Shown here piece by piece: positions 1-9,167 of a DNA stretch of 64,000 nt; position 1 is the first letter of the stretch; each line of letters opens with the position of its first letter. The translations under genes and the position numbers were made by a program. The notes under the pieces were generated by a model. The model did no database searches. It saw nothing but the letters and a program-made list of their open reading frames with translations, and was not told where the DNA came from. This DNA is from UMGS1668 sp035447605 (GTDB lineage: Bacteria; Bacillota; Clostridia; Oscillospirales; Ruminococcaceae). Where the stretch lies: assembly GCA_035447605.1 (NCBI GenBank), contig DAOTHJ010000007.1:1-64000 (forward strand), in the 5' to 3' direction.

Positions 1-1
1 C

Positions 2-601
<600 letters not shown>

Positions 602-602
602 C

Positions 603-932
603 TCAGGAGCCGTAATCCTCGAGCAGCTTCACAAGCTCCGTCTCGTCCGCGATCGGGATTCCGGCCGCGAGGGCTTCTTGATCCGCCTGCGGCAGGCTTC
701 CGGCGTAGATCTCGTAGATCTCCGCGGGATAGGCGCTGCCGTTGCGGAAGAGGGCGAGCTTTCCGTCATAGAGGCCGAGCACCATGGTCTCGGCTTCGGC
801 TTCGGCCGTGACGGGGATGGTTCCGGTTTCGGCCGGTTCCGAGGTGTTTGTTTCCGCAAGGCGATAGATGATCACCGTGATCAGCGCGATAAGGCAGAGC
901 GCCGCCGCCGTGATCGCAAGTGTGTGTTTCAA
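603..932 (-). CDS. Small membrane-anchored protein, BofC C-terminal-domain-like
   Basis: This 109-residue protein has one N-terminal hydrophobic segment (about residues 6-24), so it is probably a signal anchor with the rest outside the cytoplasm. A short T/E/A-rich linker follows. The C-terminal half (YDGKLALFRNG, then IYEIYAGSLPQADQEALAAG and ELVKLLEDYGS) resembles the BofC C-terminal domain of Clostridia; in Bacillus, BofC restrains sigma-K checkpoint signalling during sporulation. The family link is from memory of the pattern, so the role is inferred. The start is TTG, with GGGAG nine bases upstream. It is convergent with rpoD and nearly touches it. Confidence 0.7.
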   Translation of the reverse strand: MKHTLAITAAALCLIALITVIIYRLAETNTSEPAETGTIPVTAEAEAETMVLGLYDGKLALFRNGSAYPAEIYEIYAGSLPQADQEALAAGIPIADETELVKLLEDYGS

Positions 933-1094
933 GGCCGCACTCCCTTTCTTTCTCAGTAAAATAGTATTGCCCGGCGCCGGAAAGGCTTATACAGGGCGGG
1001 ATATTTTTCGCGGATGTTCATACGGCCTTCATTTCTTTTTAGTAAAATAAATTTATCCATACGGACGATTTTTTGTTTTCCGGGAGGACAAGGC

Positions 1095-3320
1095 ATGTTA
1101 TTGAAGAAAAAAACCGTTTCCAAGAAAAAGACGGAACCGGCCAAAAAGGCGCGGCCGCTCTGGCTCCGGGCCTCCGGGGATTTTCTCCGGGTTCTGGGCA
1201 GGATTCTGGCGACGGTCTTCTCCGTCTTTATCATCACCGGCTGCATCGTGGGGTGCGTATTGGCGGTGACGATCCTCGGCATGATCCAGGATGAGTCGGA
1301 GATCGATCTCACCAAGCTGGAGCTCAACTACACCTCGGTCATCTACACCAAGGATGAGGACACCGGCGTCTACGTCGAAGATACCAAGCTCTACGGCGAC
1401 AACGGCAAGCGCGTCTGGGTCAACTACGAGGAGATTCCGGATTACGTGATCGACGTAACGGTCGCGGCGGAGGATAAGCGCTTCTGGGAACATCAGGGCG
1501 TTGACTTTGCCCGCACGCTCTATGCGACGGTGAAATTCCTCACCGGCAACACGGACGGCGGCGGCTCCACCATCACCCAGCAGCTGATCAAAAACATGAC
1601 CGGCGAGGGCGAGGTTCGTATCGACCGCAAGGTCAAGGAGATTTTCCGCGCCATCGCGCTTGAAAAACAATACTCCAAGCAGCAGATCCTGGAGGCGTAC
1701 CTCAACGTCGTCACGTTCGGCTACAATACTTATGGCATTCAGGCGGCGGCCAACATGTACTTCGACAAGGATGTCTCGGAGCTGACGGTCGCGGAGGCCG
1801 CCGGGTTGATCGCGGTCACCAACAACCCAAGCATCTATGAACTCTTCGGCCATGAAGAAAACAACGCCGAGCGCCGCTGCTACATCTATTCCCAGATGAA
1901 GGAGATCGGCTACATCAACGAGGAGGAGTACGAAACCCTGTGCAACACGCCGCTCTCCACCTCACGGGGGCAGATCAGCACGGATGAAACGAGCGGCTAT
2001 CAGTCCTGGTTCATCGACTATGTGATCGAAGAGGTCATTGCCGATCTGAAGGACGAATACGGCTGGACCTACCAGCACGCCGAAGAGGAGCTCTACAACG
2101 GCGGCTACCGGATCTATGCCACGGTCGACAACCGCGTTCAGGGGATTCTCGAAGATTTTTACGAGAATTCGGATAATTTCCCGCAGATGAGAAACGAGAT
2201 TCAGCCGGATTCCTGCTTCGTCATCCTGAATTACGACGGAGAACTTGTCGCCATGGTCGGCGGCAGGGGAGAAAAGACCGGCTCCCGCCTCTTTAACATC
2301 GTCTCGGACGGTCGACGACACCTCGGTTCCGCCATCAAGCCCATCTCATCGTATGCACTGGCCATCGAGCGTGACCTGATTACTTATTCCACCGTCATCA
2401 AGGATGAAGCGGTTCATTTCGCCGGCGAGGAGGGCTTCACCTCGGATTGGCCGGTCAACTACTACGGCAGCTATCTCGGCGACGTCACCGTCGAATACGC
2501 CGTTCAGCGCTCCATCAACACGATTCCGGTCAAGCTCGTCGAGCTGCTGACGCCGCGCGTCGTCTTTGATTTTCTGAAGGATAAACTCCATATCACCACG
2601 CTGGTCGAAAGCGGCACCAACAACGACGTCGCGGTTGCCCCGATGGCGCTCGGCTCGCTCACCGAGGGCGTCTCTCCGCTTGAGGTGGTCGGCGCCTACC
2701 AGATGATCGGAAACGGCGGCCTCTACATTGAACCGCACGCCTATACCGAAGTGCTCAACAGCGACGACGAGGTGGTGCTCAAGGCCAATACCGCCCCGGA
2801 GCGCGTGATCTCCGCCGAGACCTCCACGATCCTCAATAAACTCCTCCAGCGCGTCGCGAACGGCCCGAACGGCACCGGTACGAGGGCAAGCCTCAACAGC
2901 GTCGGTTACATCACCGCCGGCAAGACCGGTTCCGCAAGCGAAAACACCGACCTGTGGTTCGTCGGTATGACGCCGTATTATCTCGGCGCCACCTGGATGG
3001 GCTACACCGAAGGCATGCAGGAGGTGCTCTATTCCACCTACCCGACGCCGATCATCTGGCACGACGTCATGCTCAAGGTACATCAGGGCCTCGATACCGA
3101 CAAGAATTTCCCGATCAGCAACAACGTGGTTTCCACCACCTACTGCACCGAGACCGGTGACCTCGCCACCGAATATTGCCCCTCCACCGCGGTCGGCTGG
3201 TATAAGAAGGACAACATGCCGGGCTACTGCACCGAGCACTATTCCGGTTCCGCCGCGCAGGATGACGATGAGGATGGGAATTCCTCCGACTCCGACCGGG
3301 TCATCACCGTCCGGAACTGA
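1095..3320 (+). CDS. Class A penicillin-binding protein (glycosyltransferase 51 plus transpeptidase)
   Basis: This 741-residue bifunctional enzyme polymerises and cross-links peptidoglycan outside the membrane. A basic cytoplasmic start (KKKTVSKKK) precedes one transmembrane anchor (about 30-62). The GT51 domain follows, with catalytic Glu126 in VAAEDKRFWEHQGVD and GGSTITQQL near 155-163. The transpeptidase domain has all three active-site motifs: S412-A-I-K415, S473-I-N475 and K610-T-G. The tail ends in an acidic, serine-rich stretch. The ATG at 1095 is chosen because GGGAGGACAAGGC lies just upstream; an earlier in-frame start at 1014 has no ribosome site. A strong terminator follows. It is a PBP1a/2a-type protein; the exact paralogue is not assignable. 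Confidence 0.95.
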   Translation: MLLKKKTVSKKKTEPAKKARPLWLRASGDFLRVLGRILATVFSVFIITGCIVGCVLAVTILGMIQDESEIDLTKLELNYTSVIYTKDEDTGVYVEDTKLYGDNGKRVWVNYEEIPDYVIDVTVAAEDKRFWEHQGVDFARTLYATVKFLTGNTDGGGSTITQQLIKNMTGEGEVRIDRKVKEIFRAIALEKQYSKQQILEAYLNVVTFGYNTYGIQAAANMYFDKDVSELTVAEAAGLIAVTNNPSIYELFGHEENNAERRCYIYSQMKEIGYINEEEYETLCNTPLSTSRGQISTDETSGYQSWFIDYVIEEVIADLKDEYGWTYQHAEEELYNGGYRIYATVDNRVQGILEDFYENSDNFPQMRNEIQPDSCFVILNYDGELVAMVGGRGEKTGSRLFNIVSDGRRHLGSAIKPISSYALAIERDLITYSTVIKDEAVHFAGEEGFTSDWPVNYYGSYLGDVTVEYAVQRSINTIPVKLVELLTPRVVFDFLKDKLHITTLVESGTNNDVAVAPMALGSLTEGVSPLEVVGAYQMIGNGGLYIEPHAYTEVLNSDDEVVLKANTAPERVISAETSTILNKLLQRVANGPNGTGTRASLNSVGYITAGKTGSASENTDLWFVGMTPYYLGATWMGYTEGMQEVLYSTYPTPIIWHDVMLKVHQGLDTDKNFPISNNVVSTTYCTETGDLATEYCPSTAVGWYKKDNMPGYCTEHYSGSAAQDDDEDGNSSDSDRVITVRN

Positions 3321-3353
3321 CGGCTTTACGGCGCCGCATTTTGGATAAAAAGA

Positions 3354-3380
3354 AAGCCCCGCCTTCTTGAGGCGGGGCTT
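3354..3380 (+). terminator. Intrinsic terminator after the penicillin-binding protein gene
   Basis: Ten-base perfect arms AAGCCCCGCC and GGCGGGGCTT enclose a 7-base loop, followed by CTTTAT and preceded by an A-rich run. It lies between the plus-strand penicillin-binding protein gene and the convergent surface-protein gene, so it may serve both. Confidence 0.88.
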
Positions 3381-3448
3381 CTTTATAGGGAGTTTCCACA
3401 TCAGGCCGGATGATGTTTCCGTACCTGCGGGTAAATCACCGTTTCTGC

Positions 3449-4468
3449 TTATTTCTTAAGGGAAATCGCAGCGGCGGAGACAAGAGCGATCATGCCAAGA
3501 GCGATCACGGCGCTGATGGAGGAAGAAACACCGGTGTTCGGGTTGGTCTCTTCTTCGGTATCGGTGTCGTCAACGGTGGTGGCGCCGGAGAGCTCGATGT
3601 TGGTGATGACATACTGGCCAAGGGTGTCGCCGGCCTTGAGGTCGTACTTAACTTCGTCGTCGTCTGCAAGGTTGACTTTGCCGACATAGGTCAGAGCGGT
3701 GCCGTCATAGGTGTAGAGGTAAACGATCATTTCTTCGTCGTTGGAGGAGAAGCCGAAGGCCTCTTCGTCATATTCGTCGAAGTCGATGGTCAGGATGGCT
3801 CTGTTGGCGAGCTTGACGTTGCTGGTGAAGCTCAGGAATTTGAATTCGTTGTCTTCATACTTTTCGACGATCTCGTCGATGTCGACGGTGTTGCAGTCAA
3901 AGTTGATGCCCTTCTGGTCGACGGTCTTGACGAACTTAAGGGTATAGCCGTCGAACTGAACGCTCAGGGAGTTGCTGCCCGCGGCTTCAAAGCCTTCGGT
4001 CGTGATGACATTGGCGGTGCCGGCCTTGACGGTCAGATCGTTGTCGACGTTGGCTTTGATGGTCTCAGGGGTGATCTCTTCGTCCATCAGCTGGAACTTG
4101 GCGATGCCGGCGCTGGTGGTGACGGAAGAACCGACAGCCTTGGAAGCTTTGACCTGGATCTCGACGTCGGAGGCGACGGCAAGGGCCAGATCCTTGAATT
4201 TGACGGTCAGCTTCGCGGTGTGCGCAGTGGCATCCACGACGGCGATGGAGTATTTCTCCACATACTGTTTGCCGAGCTTGATGCTGGCAGAGTAATCGCC
4301 AAACTCAAAATCCTCGGAATAAGTAAATTCTACGGTTTCGGTGGAACCATACGGCGTTTCAACCGTATCGCCGAAATCAATCTGTCCTTCTTCGACGTCC
4401 GCGAATGCCACGGCGCCCATGCTGAGAACCAGCACCAGGGCGAGCATAACGCTGAAAAGCTTTTTCAT
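3449..4468 (-). CDS. Secreted surface protein with sortase-type NPNTG anchor
   Basis: The 339-residue product has a signal peptide (MKKLFSVMLALVLVLSM, cleavage near AFA-D). A long extracellular acidic beta-rich region carries no catalytic motif I recognise. A D/T/E linker leads to NPNTG, a hydrophobic stretch and a KK end, the layout of an LPxTG-like wall-sorting signal. It is therefore probably linked to peptidoglycan by a sortase, none of which is in the window. The ATG at 4468 is preferred over the one 15 bases upstream because GGAGGT sits 7 bases before it. A consensus promoter lies upstream, and a GAACC/GGTTC hairpin lies in the leader. Function beyond surface display is unknown. Confidence 0.85.
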   Translation of the reverse strand: MKKLFSVMLALVLVLSMGAVAFADVEEGQIDFGDTVETPYGSTETVEFTYSEDFEFGDYSASIKLGKQYVEKYSIAVVDATAHTAKLTVKFKDLALAVASDVEIQVKASKAVGSSVTTSAGIAKFQLMDEEITPETIKANVDNDLTVKAGTANVITTEGFEAAGSNSLSVQFDGYTLKFVKTVDQKGINFDCNTVDIDEIVEKYEDNEFKFLSFTSNVKLANRAILTIDFDEYDEEAFGFSSNDEEMIVYLYTYDGTALTYVGKVNLADDDEVKYDLKAGDTLGQYVITNIELSGATTVDDTDTEEETNPNTGVSSSISAVIALGMIALVSAAAISLKK

Positions 4469-4515
4469 CTGGATGACCTCCATTTTTGATTTCGAACCTC
4501 TTCGGTTCTATTTTG

Positions 4516-4544
4516 ATTATAGTTGCCAGAATGTAACTTTTCAA
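4516..4544 (-). promoter_or_regulatory. Sigma-A promoter for the NPNTG surface protein
   Basis: On the minus strand TTGAAA (4544-4539) and TATAAT (4521-4516) are separated by 17 bases, near-consensus. The transcript would carry a leader of about 40 bases before the start at 4468. Confidence 0.8.
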
Positions 4545-4634
4545 CGTTTTGTTGTTACCATTTTGTAATACACAATCTTCCGGTTTTTCTTCCAAAAAAA
4601 GCATGTTTCGGAGTGGATCGGGGGATCTGCGCGG

Positions 4635-4663
4635 TTGCATGACGTAAAATTCAATGGTATAAT
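4635..4663 (+). promoter_or_regulatory. Sigma-A promoter for the M20 dipeptidase
   Basis: TTGCAT (4635-4640), a 17-base spacer and a perfect TATAAT (4658-4663) lie 65 bases before the ATG at 4728. It is divergent from the surface-protein promoter about 90 bases away. Confidence 0.85.
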
Positions 4664-4727
4664 CTTGTTATATTATGAGGCCGGGCCGGAAAACGGCCGT
4701 CCCCGGAACGGAAAGGATGGTTTCATC

Positions 4728-6152
4728 ATGAAAGTTACCCCGGAAATTGAAGAGCGCATCGACGCGTGGGTGGATGCCCATCAGGAGGAATATCTCAGCG
4801 ATCTCGCAAAGCTCATCGCGCACCCGAGCCGTGCGCCGAGCGGCCATTACGAGGGAGCGCACCCCTTCGGCGACGAGTGCGCCAAAACGCTCGACGAGGC
4901 CGCGGAGATCGCAAAGGGCTACGGCTTTTCCGCGGAGATCCGTGATTATTACTGCATGGTTCTCGGCCTCGGTGAGGGAGACGAAAAGGTCGGCATTCTT
5001 GGGCATCTGGATATCGTTCCGGCGAGCGGCGAGTGGCATTATCCGCCCTTCCAGCTCACCCGCAGGGATGACGGCATGCTGATCGGCCGCGGCATCCTCG
5101 ACGACAAGGGACCGCTCTGGGCCTCCGTCTTCGCGGCGAGATGCCTCAAGGAACTGGGCCTGCTCCCGAAGCGCAAACTGGAATTCTTCTGCGGCTCCGA
5201 CGAGGAGTGCGGCATGGAGGATATTGAATATTATAAAAAGACCTCGAAGAAACTGCCGGTCGTCGCCTTCACGCCGGACGGCAGCTATCCGATCTGCCAC
5301 GGCGAGAAGGGCATCATGGATTTCACGCTGGATATCCCGGCGGAGGGCGCCAACATCATCGATTTTGTCGGCGGCGCCGCGCACAACATCGTCCCGGACC
5401 ACGCGGAGCTGGTGCTCTCCGGCGTCAAGGCGGAGGATGCGGCAGCATGCTTTGCGGGCAGCAAATGGGTCACCGTCGCGCAGGAGGGCGAAAACGTCCG
5501 GATCACCTCTTCCGGCATTGCCATGCACGCCTCCACACCGGAGGGCGGTGTCAGCGCCATCAAAAACATTGCGGACGGCCTCAAAGGCAGCGCCGTGCTG
5601 AACGCGGCGGCGGAGAAGACAATTGCCTATCTCTCGCAGTGCCTCGCGGATTATTACGGCGCCTCCATCGGCGTGCCGTACGAGGATGAGCCCTCCGGCA
5701 GGCTGACCCATGTGGCCGGCATGATCGATATGGCGGACGGCGTGATCCACCTTCATATCAACATCCGCTATCCGGTCACCTGCGACGGAACCGACGTCAG
5801 CGGAAAGATCCGGGATCTGGCGGCGAAACACGGCGTCGGCTTCTCCGGGCTCCGGGATTCCAAACCGATCTATATTCCTGCCGAATCCGATCTCGTTCAT
5901 CTGTGCATGGAGACGATCGGCAGCGTGTTCCACCGCGACTGGCAGCCCTACACGATGGGCGGCGGCACCTATGCCCGCAAGATGACGAATGCCTACGCGC
6001 TCGGCCCGGAGGATCCCGATTTCGAGAGCCCCTTCGGCATCGCGGGCGGCGGCGCCCATCAGCCGGACGAGTGCGCCCCTCTCGGCCTGATGCTCGATAC
6101 GATGAAGGTCTATGCGAGGCTCTTCCTCGGGCTCGATGAGCTGACCTTCTGA
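4728..6152 (+). CDS. M20 family Sapep/PepV-type dipeptidase
   Basis: The 474-residue cytoplasmic metallo-dipeptidase belongs to the Sapep/PepV branch of peptidase family M20, which cleaves dipeptides with paired Zn/Mn ions. Metal-site motifs are present: His93 in GHLDIVPASGEW, Asp125 in GILDDKGPLWA and Glu159-Glu160 in CGSDEECGMED. The typical late motif GGGTYARKM follows, with a His-containing GGGAHQPDE near the C-terminus. The ATG at 4728 follows AAGGATGG and sits behind a consensus promoter. An earlier in-frame start overlaps the promoter itself and is rejected. It appears monocistronic. A hairpin with imperfect 11-base arms (6166-6196) lies just after the stop but lacks a T run. Confidence 0.93.
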   Translation: MKVTPEIEERIDAWVDAHQEEYLSDLAKLIAHPSRAPSGHYEGAHPFGDECAKTLDEAAEIAKGYGFSAEIRDYYCMVLGLGEGDEKVGILGHLDIVPASGEWHYPPFQLTRRDDGMLIGRGILDDKGPLWASVFAARCLKELGLLPKRKLEFFCGSDEECGMEDIEYYKKTSKKLPVVAFTPDGSYPICHGEKGIMDFTLDIPAEGANIIDFVGGAAHNIVPDHAELVLSGVKAEDAAACFAGSKWVTVAQEGENVRITSSGIAMHASTPEGGVSAIKNIADGLKGSAVLNAAAEKTIAYLSQCLADYYGASIGVPYEDEPSGRLTHVAGMIDMADGVIHLHINIRYPVTCDGTDVSGKIRDLAAKHGVGFSGLRDSKPIYIPAESDLVHLCMETIGSVFHRDWQPYTMGGGTYARKMTNAYALGPEDPDFESPFGIAGGGAHQPDECAPLGLMLDTMKVYARLFLGLDELTF

Positions 6153-6307
6153 ACCTGAATAAAAGTTTTCTCCCGGGCGGAATGTCCGGGAAGAAAATAC
6201 TTGTGCCCGAACCGGGGGAAACGGAGGCGGATTCCAAGTATTTTTCGTGTCCGCGCGGATATACATCCGGGCATGGGCAGAATGGATTTGATGAAAACAG
6301 GGAGCCG

Positions 6308-6658
6308 GTGAGTCTTTTGAGCTGCAAGGTGATCAATCTGGAAAAAGGGATGCCTCCGCTGGAGACGGCGCTGGCTGAGCTTTCCTCGGAGCTGCGCAGG
6401 GCAAAGGCCGCCGGCTTTTCCTATGCCAAGATCATCCACGGCTATGGTTCCGGCGGCAAGGGCGGCGCGATCCGGGACGGCGTGCGGAAGGCGCTTTCCG
6501 GCTACCGGAGAAGCGGCCGCATCCGGGCGTTTGTTCCGGGGGAGGATTTTTCCGCCTTCAGCGCGGAGACGCGGGAGATGGAGGACGCCTGCCCGGAGAT
6601 CGCCCATGACTCGGATTTTGCCCGCCAAAATCACGGCGTGACGGTGGTGCTCTTATGA
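6308..6658 (+). CDS. Smr-domain protein (small MutS-related)
   Basis: About 116 residues fit a stand-alone Smr domain, the fold found at the MutS2 C-terminus and linked to nucleic-acid nicking or ribosome rescue. The core reads VINLEKGMPPLETALAELSS, then FSYAKIIHGYGSGGKGGAI, where the HGxGxGxL-like loop is the family signature, and it ends in a GVTVVLL strand. The start is uncertain: GTG at 6308 (GGGAG only 3 bases away) or TTG at 6317; the frame is open back to 6182 but begins inside a hairpin. The last 43 bases reappear in decayed form 125 bases downstream (6741-6783). Confidence 0.75.
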   Translation: MSLLSCKVINLEKGMPPLETALAELSSELRRAKAAGFSYAKIIHGYGSGGKGGAIRDGVRKALSGYRRSGRIRAFVPGEDFSAFSAETREMEDACPEIAHDSDFARQNHGVTVVLL

Positions 6659-6740
6659 CGCAACAGAAAAAGCGGACTTCTTTCTCCGGAAGGAGCAAAA
6701 CCCGCGGTAGCTTCTTTTTGACGCGGCGCGAGAATCCATC

Positions 6741-6783
6741 TTTTGCCCGAAAGAGCCGCGGCGTGACGGCGGTGCTGCCATGA
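6741..6783 (+). pseudogene. Decayed duplicate of the Smr gene 3' end
   Basis: These 43 bases align without gaps to the end of the Smr gene (6616-6658), with about 33 of 43 identical. They still encode a matching tail: FARKSRGVTAVLP-stop against FARQNHGVTVVLL-stop. The stop overlaps the ATG of the next gene. The sequence between the copies does not encode an Smr core, so this is a remnant of a partial tandem duplication. Confidence 0.6.
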
Positions 6784-8006
6784 AGTGGAAAGAGAAAGCC
6801 CCGCCGTTTTTTAAAGAACGGCCGTCCGGGCCAAAGACGGCGGAAGAAGCCTTTGCTCCGGTGAAGGAGACTCCCTGCAAACCTTATGTGGCGAAACCAT
6901 GGGAGAAGCGTCTCTGTCTTTTGACCGTGCTCATTCTGTTTCCGGCCGCGCTGGCCCTGCATATTGCGGCAAAATTGAGCACGCCCTTTGCCAACTGGTA
7001 TGCCGCTCGGGTCTATCCCGTGCTCGCGGGGCCTGTCGGCACGGTTACCGGCGCGGTTCCGTTCTCTCTGACGGAGACATGTATCGTTCTGCTGGCGGCG
7101 TTTCTCGTCTTTTGGATCGTCCGTGCGATATGCCGCAGAAAACAAAACCGGGGCATGGCCCGCCGGAACATCCTTCGGCTGCTCAAAAGACTTGCGGCGG
7201 CCGCTTCAGTCCTCTATTTTCTGTTCGTCTGCAATTTCGGCATGAACTATTGCCGCAGCTCCTTTGCGGAGACGGCCGGCTTGCCGGTGCGGGCATCCAC
7301 GGTCGGGGAGCTCAAGGCCCTCTGCGCCGGTCTCATTACACGGGCAAACGCCCTGAGCCTGATGCAGGAGCGGGACGAAAACGGCCTCACGGTCTATGAC
7401 GGCGGCGATTTTCAAATGGCACGGCGAACGAGAGATGCCTATGCCGATGTCGCGGAGCTTTATCCGCAGCTCACGCTCGGCGGCGAGACCTTTGGCACGC
7501 CGAAACCGGTACTCGGTTCCGTTTTTCTGGCGTACGGCCAGATTGCCGGCGTCTCCTGCCCGTTTTTGGTGGAGGCAAATATCAGCACGGCGGGCCCGGC
7601 GCTTCTCCGGGCATCCACGATGATGCACGAGCAGACGCACCTCGCCGGCTATATGCGCGAGGATGAGGCCAATTTCATCGCCTATCTCGCCTGCCTCCGC
7701 TCAGGGGACGCCTATATGGAATACAGCGGCACGGCGCTCGCGCTGATCCACGCGATGAACGCCCTTCACGCCGCCGATCCGGAGAGCTGGTATCTGCTGC
7801 GGTCGGCTTACAGCGACGGTCTTGACGCCGACATCGGGGCGCAAAACGACTTCGTGCATGCCCACGACGGCCCGGCCGCAGAGTTTTCCGACGCGGTCAA
7901 CGACGCCTATCTAAAGGCAAACGGCCAGCAGTCCGGCTCAAAGAGCTACGGCGAGATGGTCGATCTGCTGCTCGCCTACGCCAGAAGCGGCGACGCGGCA
8001 TCGTAA
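6780..8006 (+). CDS. DUF3810-family membrane protein with zinc-protease motif
   Basis: The 408-residue integral membrane protein has three hydrophobic segments (about 48-67, 98-118 and 142-160) and then a large domain, probably extracytoplasmic. That domain contains HEQTHLAGYMREDEANF (His283, Glu284, His287, with a downstream Glu), the HExxH plus Glu layout of a zinc metallopeptidase and the hallmark of DUF3810. The family has no established substrate; protease activity is inferred from the motif. The ATG overlaps the stop of the decayed Smr tail and has only a poor ribosome site, so a slightly different start is possible. The proline- and lysine-rich N-terminus is cytoplasmic. Confidence 0.82.
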   Translation: MKWKEKAPPFFKERPSGPKTAEEAFAPVKETPCKPYVAKPWEKRLCLLTVLILFPAALALHIAAKLSTPFANWYAARVYPVLAGPVGTVTGAVPFSLTETCIVLLAAFLVFWIVRAICRRKQNRGMARRNILRLLKRLAAAASVLYFLFVCNFGMNYCRSSFAETAGLPVRASTVGELKALCAGLITRANALSLMQERDENGLTVYDGGDFQMARRTRDAYADVAELYPQLTLGGETFGTPKPVLGSVFLAYGQIAGVSCPFLVEANISTAGPALLRASTMMHEQTHLAGYMREDEANFIAYLACLRSGDAYMEYSGTALALIHAMNALHAADPESWYLLRSAYSDGLDADIGAQNDFVHAHDGPAAEFSDAVNDAYLKANGQQSGSKSYGEMVDLLLAYARSGDAAS

Positions 8007-8009
8007 GGC

Positions 8010-8037
8010 TTCCATTTTAAAAAGAATATGGTATAAT
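8010..8037 (+). promoter_or_regulatory. Promoter for the small zinc-ribbon gene
   Basis: TTCCAT, a 16-base spacer and a perfect TATAAT (8032-8037) lie immediately after the DUF3810 stop and about 105 bases before the zinc-ribbon gene. Confidence 0.65.
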
Positions 8038-8142
8038 ACAGGTAAGACGGCCGCTGTGCCGTGATTTCATGGCCCGCCCGTGGTGCCCGCCTGTGGCGTT
8101 CACCTGCGGCGGCCGATTATCTGAGAGAAAGGCGGATTTCTG

Positions 8143-8382
8143 ATGTACGATAACGACGAGGAGGGTATCATGATCGTTTGCCCTTACTGTGGCAAAGCGG
8201 TTTTGATCCCGATGGGCTACAACCGGGATAAATTCCTCTGCCCGCGCTGCCACAGGGCCATCCCGCTGGATGCGAACATTCTGGAGCGCCTGCGCGGTCA
8301 GGTCGAGACCGAGAAGCTCAGCGAAAACGAGGATGCCGGCCGGAACGGTCCCTGCTGCGGCTGCAACCGGGGAGCCCTCTGA
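8143..8382 (+). CDS. Small zinc-ribbon protein
   Basis: The 79-residue protein has one CPYCG...CPRCH pair, a classic zinc ribbon, and then a short helix and a CCGC tail that could bind metal too. No transmembrane segment is seen. Function is unknown; such proteins often assist transcription or translation, but nothing here says which. Two starts compete: ATG at 8143 (GAAAGGCGG 8 bases upstream) and ATG at 8170 (GAGGAGGG 4 bases upstream, the stronger site), the latter giving a 70-residue protein that begins just before the first Cys pair. It has its own promoter and terminator, so it is a single-gene unit. Confidence 0.7.
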   Translation: MYDNDEEGIMIVCPYCGKAVLIPMGYNRDKFLCPRCHRAIPLDANILERLRGQVETEKLSENEDAGRNGPCCGCNRGAL

Positions 8383-8398
8383 TTTTTCCGATAAAAAA

Positions 8399-8422
8399 AC
8401 GCCCGAGAGGGCGTTTTTTTTA
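8399..8422 (+). terminator. Intrinsic terminator after the zinc-ribbon gene
   Basis: ACGCCC, loop GAGA and GGGCGT are followed by a run of T and preceded by a run of A. It sits 17 bases after the stop at 8382. Confidence 0.9.
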
Positions 8423-8470
8423 ATGATTACTTTATCGGGAAGAGAGTGGCGCGAAACGGCGCGCACAAAA

Positions 8471-8495
8471 AAAGCCTCCATTTACAGGAGGCTTT
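8471..8495 (-). terminator. Intrinsic terminator of the convergent membrane-protein gene
   Basis: Nine-base perfect arms AAAGCCTCC and GGAGGCTTT enclose a 7-base loop. On the minus strand the right arm runs into seven T, placing the terminator about 60 bases after the stop at 8553. Confidence 0.88.
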
Positions 8496-8552
8496 TCAAT
8501 TTCGGTAAAAAAGGGATCCTTCCGTGCCGCGGCGCGCGTTCAGCCCGCTGCC

Positions 8553-9095
8553 TTACTTTGAGGACCGGCGCAGAAATTTCGGCCGGAACCAATAGATATA
8601 CATCCGCATGACCTGCGCGAGGGCAAAGTCATAGGCAAGGAAGAGCACGTTGCCCAACCCAAGAAGTACATAGACCGAGTAGCGGCCGAAGTCACCGAAT
8701 TCCGTCATGATATCCGGGATCTGAAACACATAAATGATAATCAGATAGGAGACGACGATGCAGGCGTTGAAGCAGAGAAATTTCAGCAGCCAGACGAGCG
8801 GCTTGAAGCGGAGTTTTTCGAGCTGGAACTTCGTGATCGGATAGTGGCCGAAGAAGGCGATGAACATCAGCATGGCTTCCTTGTCCGGCGTCAGCAAAAG
8901 CGAAAGCAGCGACACCGCGACATAGAGCGTGAAGGCCCAGTTCGCTCCGGTCTCAACCGCGACGGAGACCATCAAAAGCCCTGCCAGAGCGGGAAGCGCA
9001 TAGGTGGAGAAGGGGAACATGCCGGTCAGAAAAAGCAGCAGCGTACAGAGCGCCGCCACCATTCCGCAGAGCGCCACCTGTTGGCTCCGTTTCAT
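8553..9095 (-). CDS. Polytopic membrane protein of unknown function
   Basis: The 180-residue protein has about five hydrophobic segments, starting with MKRSQQVALCGMVAALCTLL, and a basic end (FRPKFLRRSSK). The N-terminal pattern, a basic start followed by an A/L-rich helix, recalls ECF-type substrate-binding membrane components. I see no substrate-specific motif and no energising ATPase nearby, so this is only a resemblance. GGGAGGG lies 7 bases before the ATG. It lies downstream of the J-domain gene on the same strand with a gap of about 70 bases and ends in its own terminator, so it may be transcribed alone or with the DUF5685/J-domain pair. Confidence 0.65.
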   Translation of the reverse strand: MKRSQQVALCGMVAALCTLLLFLTGMFPFSTYALPALAGLLMVSVAVETGANWAFTLYVAVSLLSLLLTPDKEAMLMFIAFFGHYPITKFQLEKLRFKPLVWLLKFLCFNACIVVSYLIIIYVFQIPDIMTEFGDFGRYSVYVLLGLGNVLFLAYDFALAQVMRMYIYWFRPKFLRRSSK

Positions 9096-9167
9096 CCGTT
9101 TCCCTCCCTTTTCCGGTTCTGCCGTCTATCATACCGCAAATCCGGCGATCCGTCAAAGCCCAGAGGC

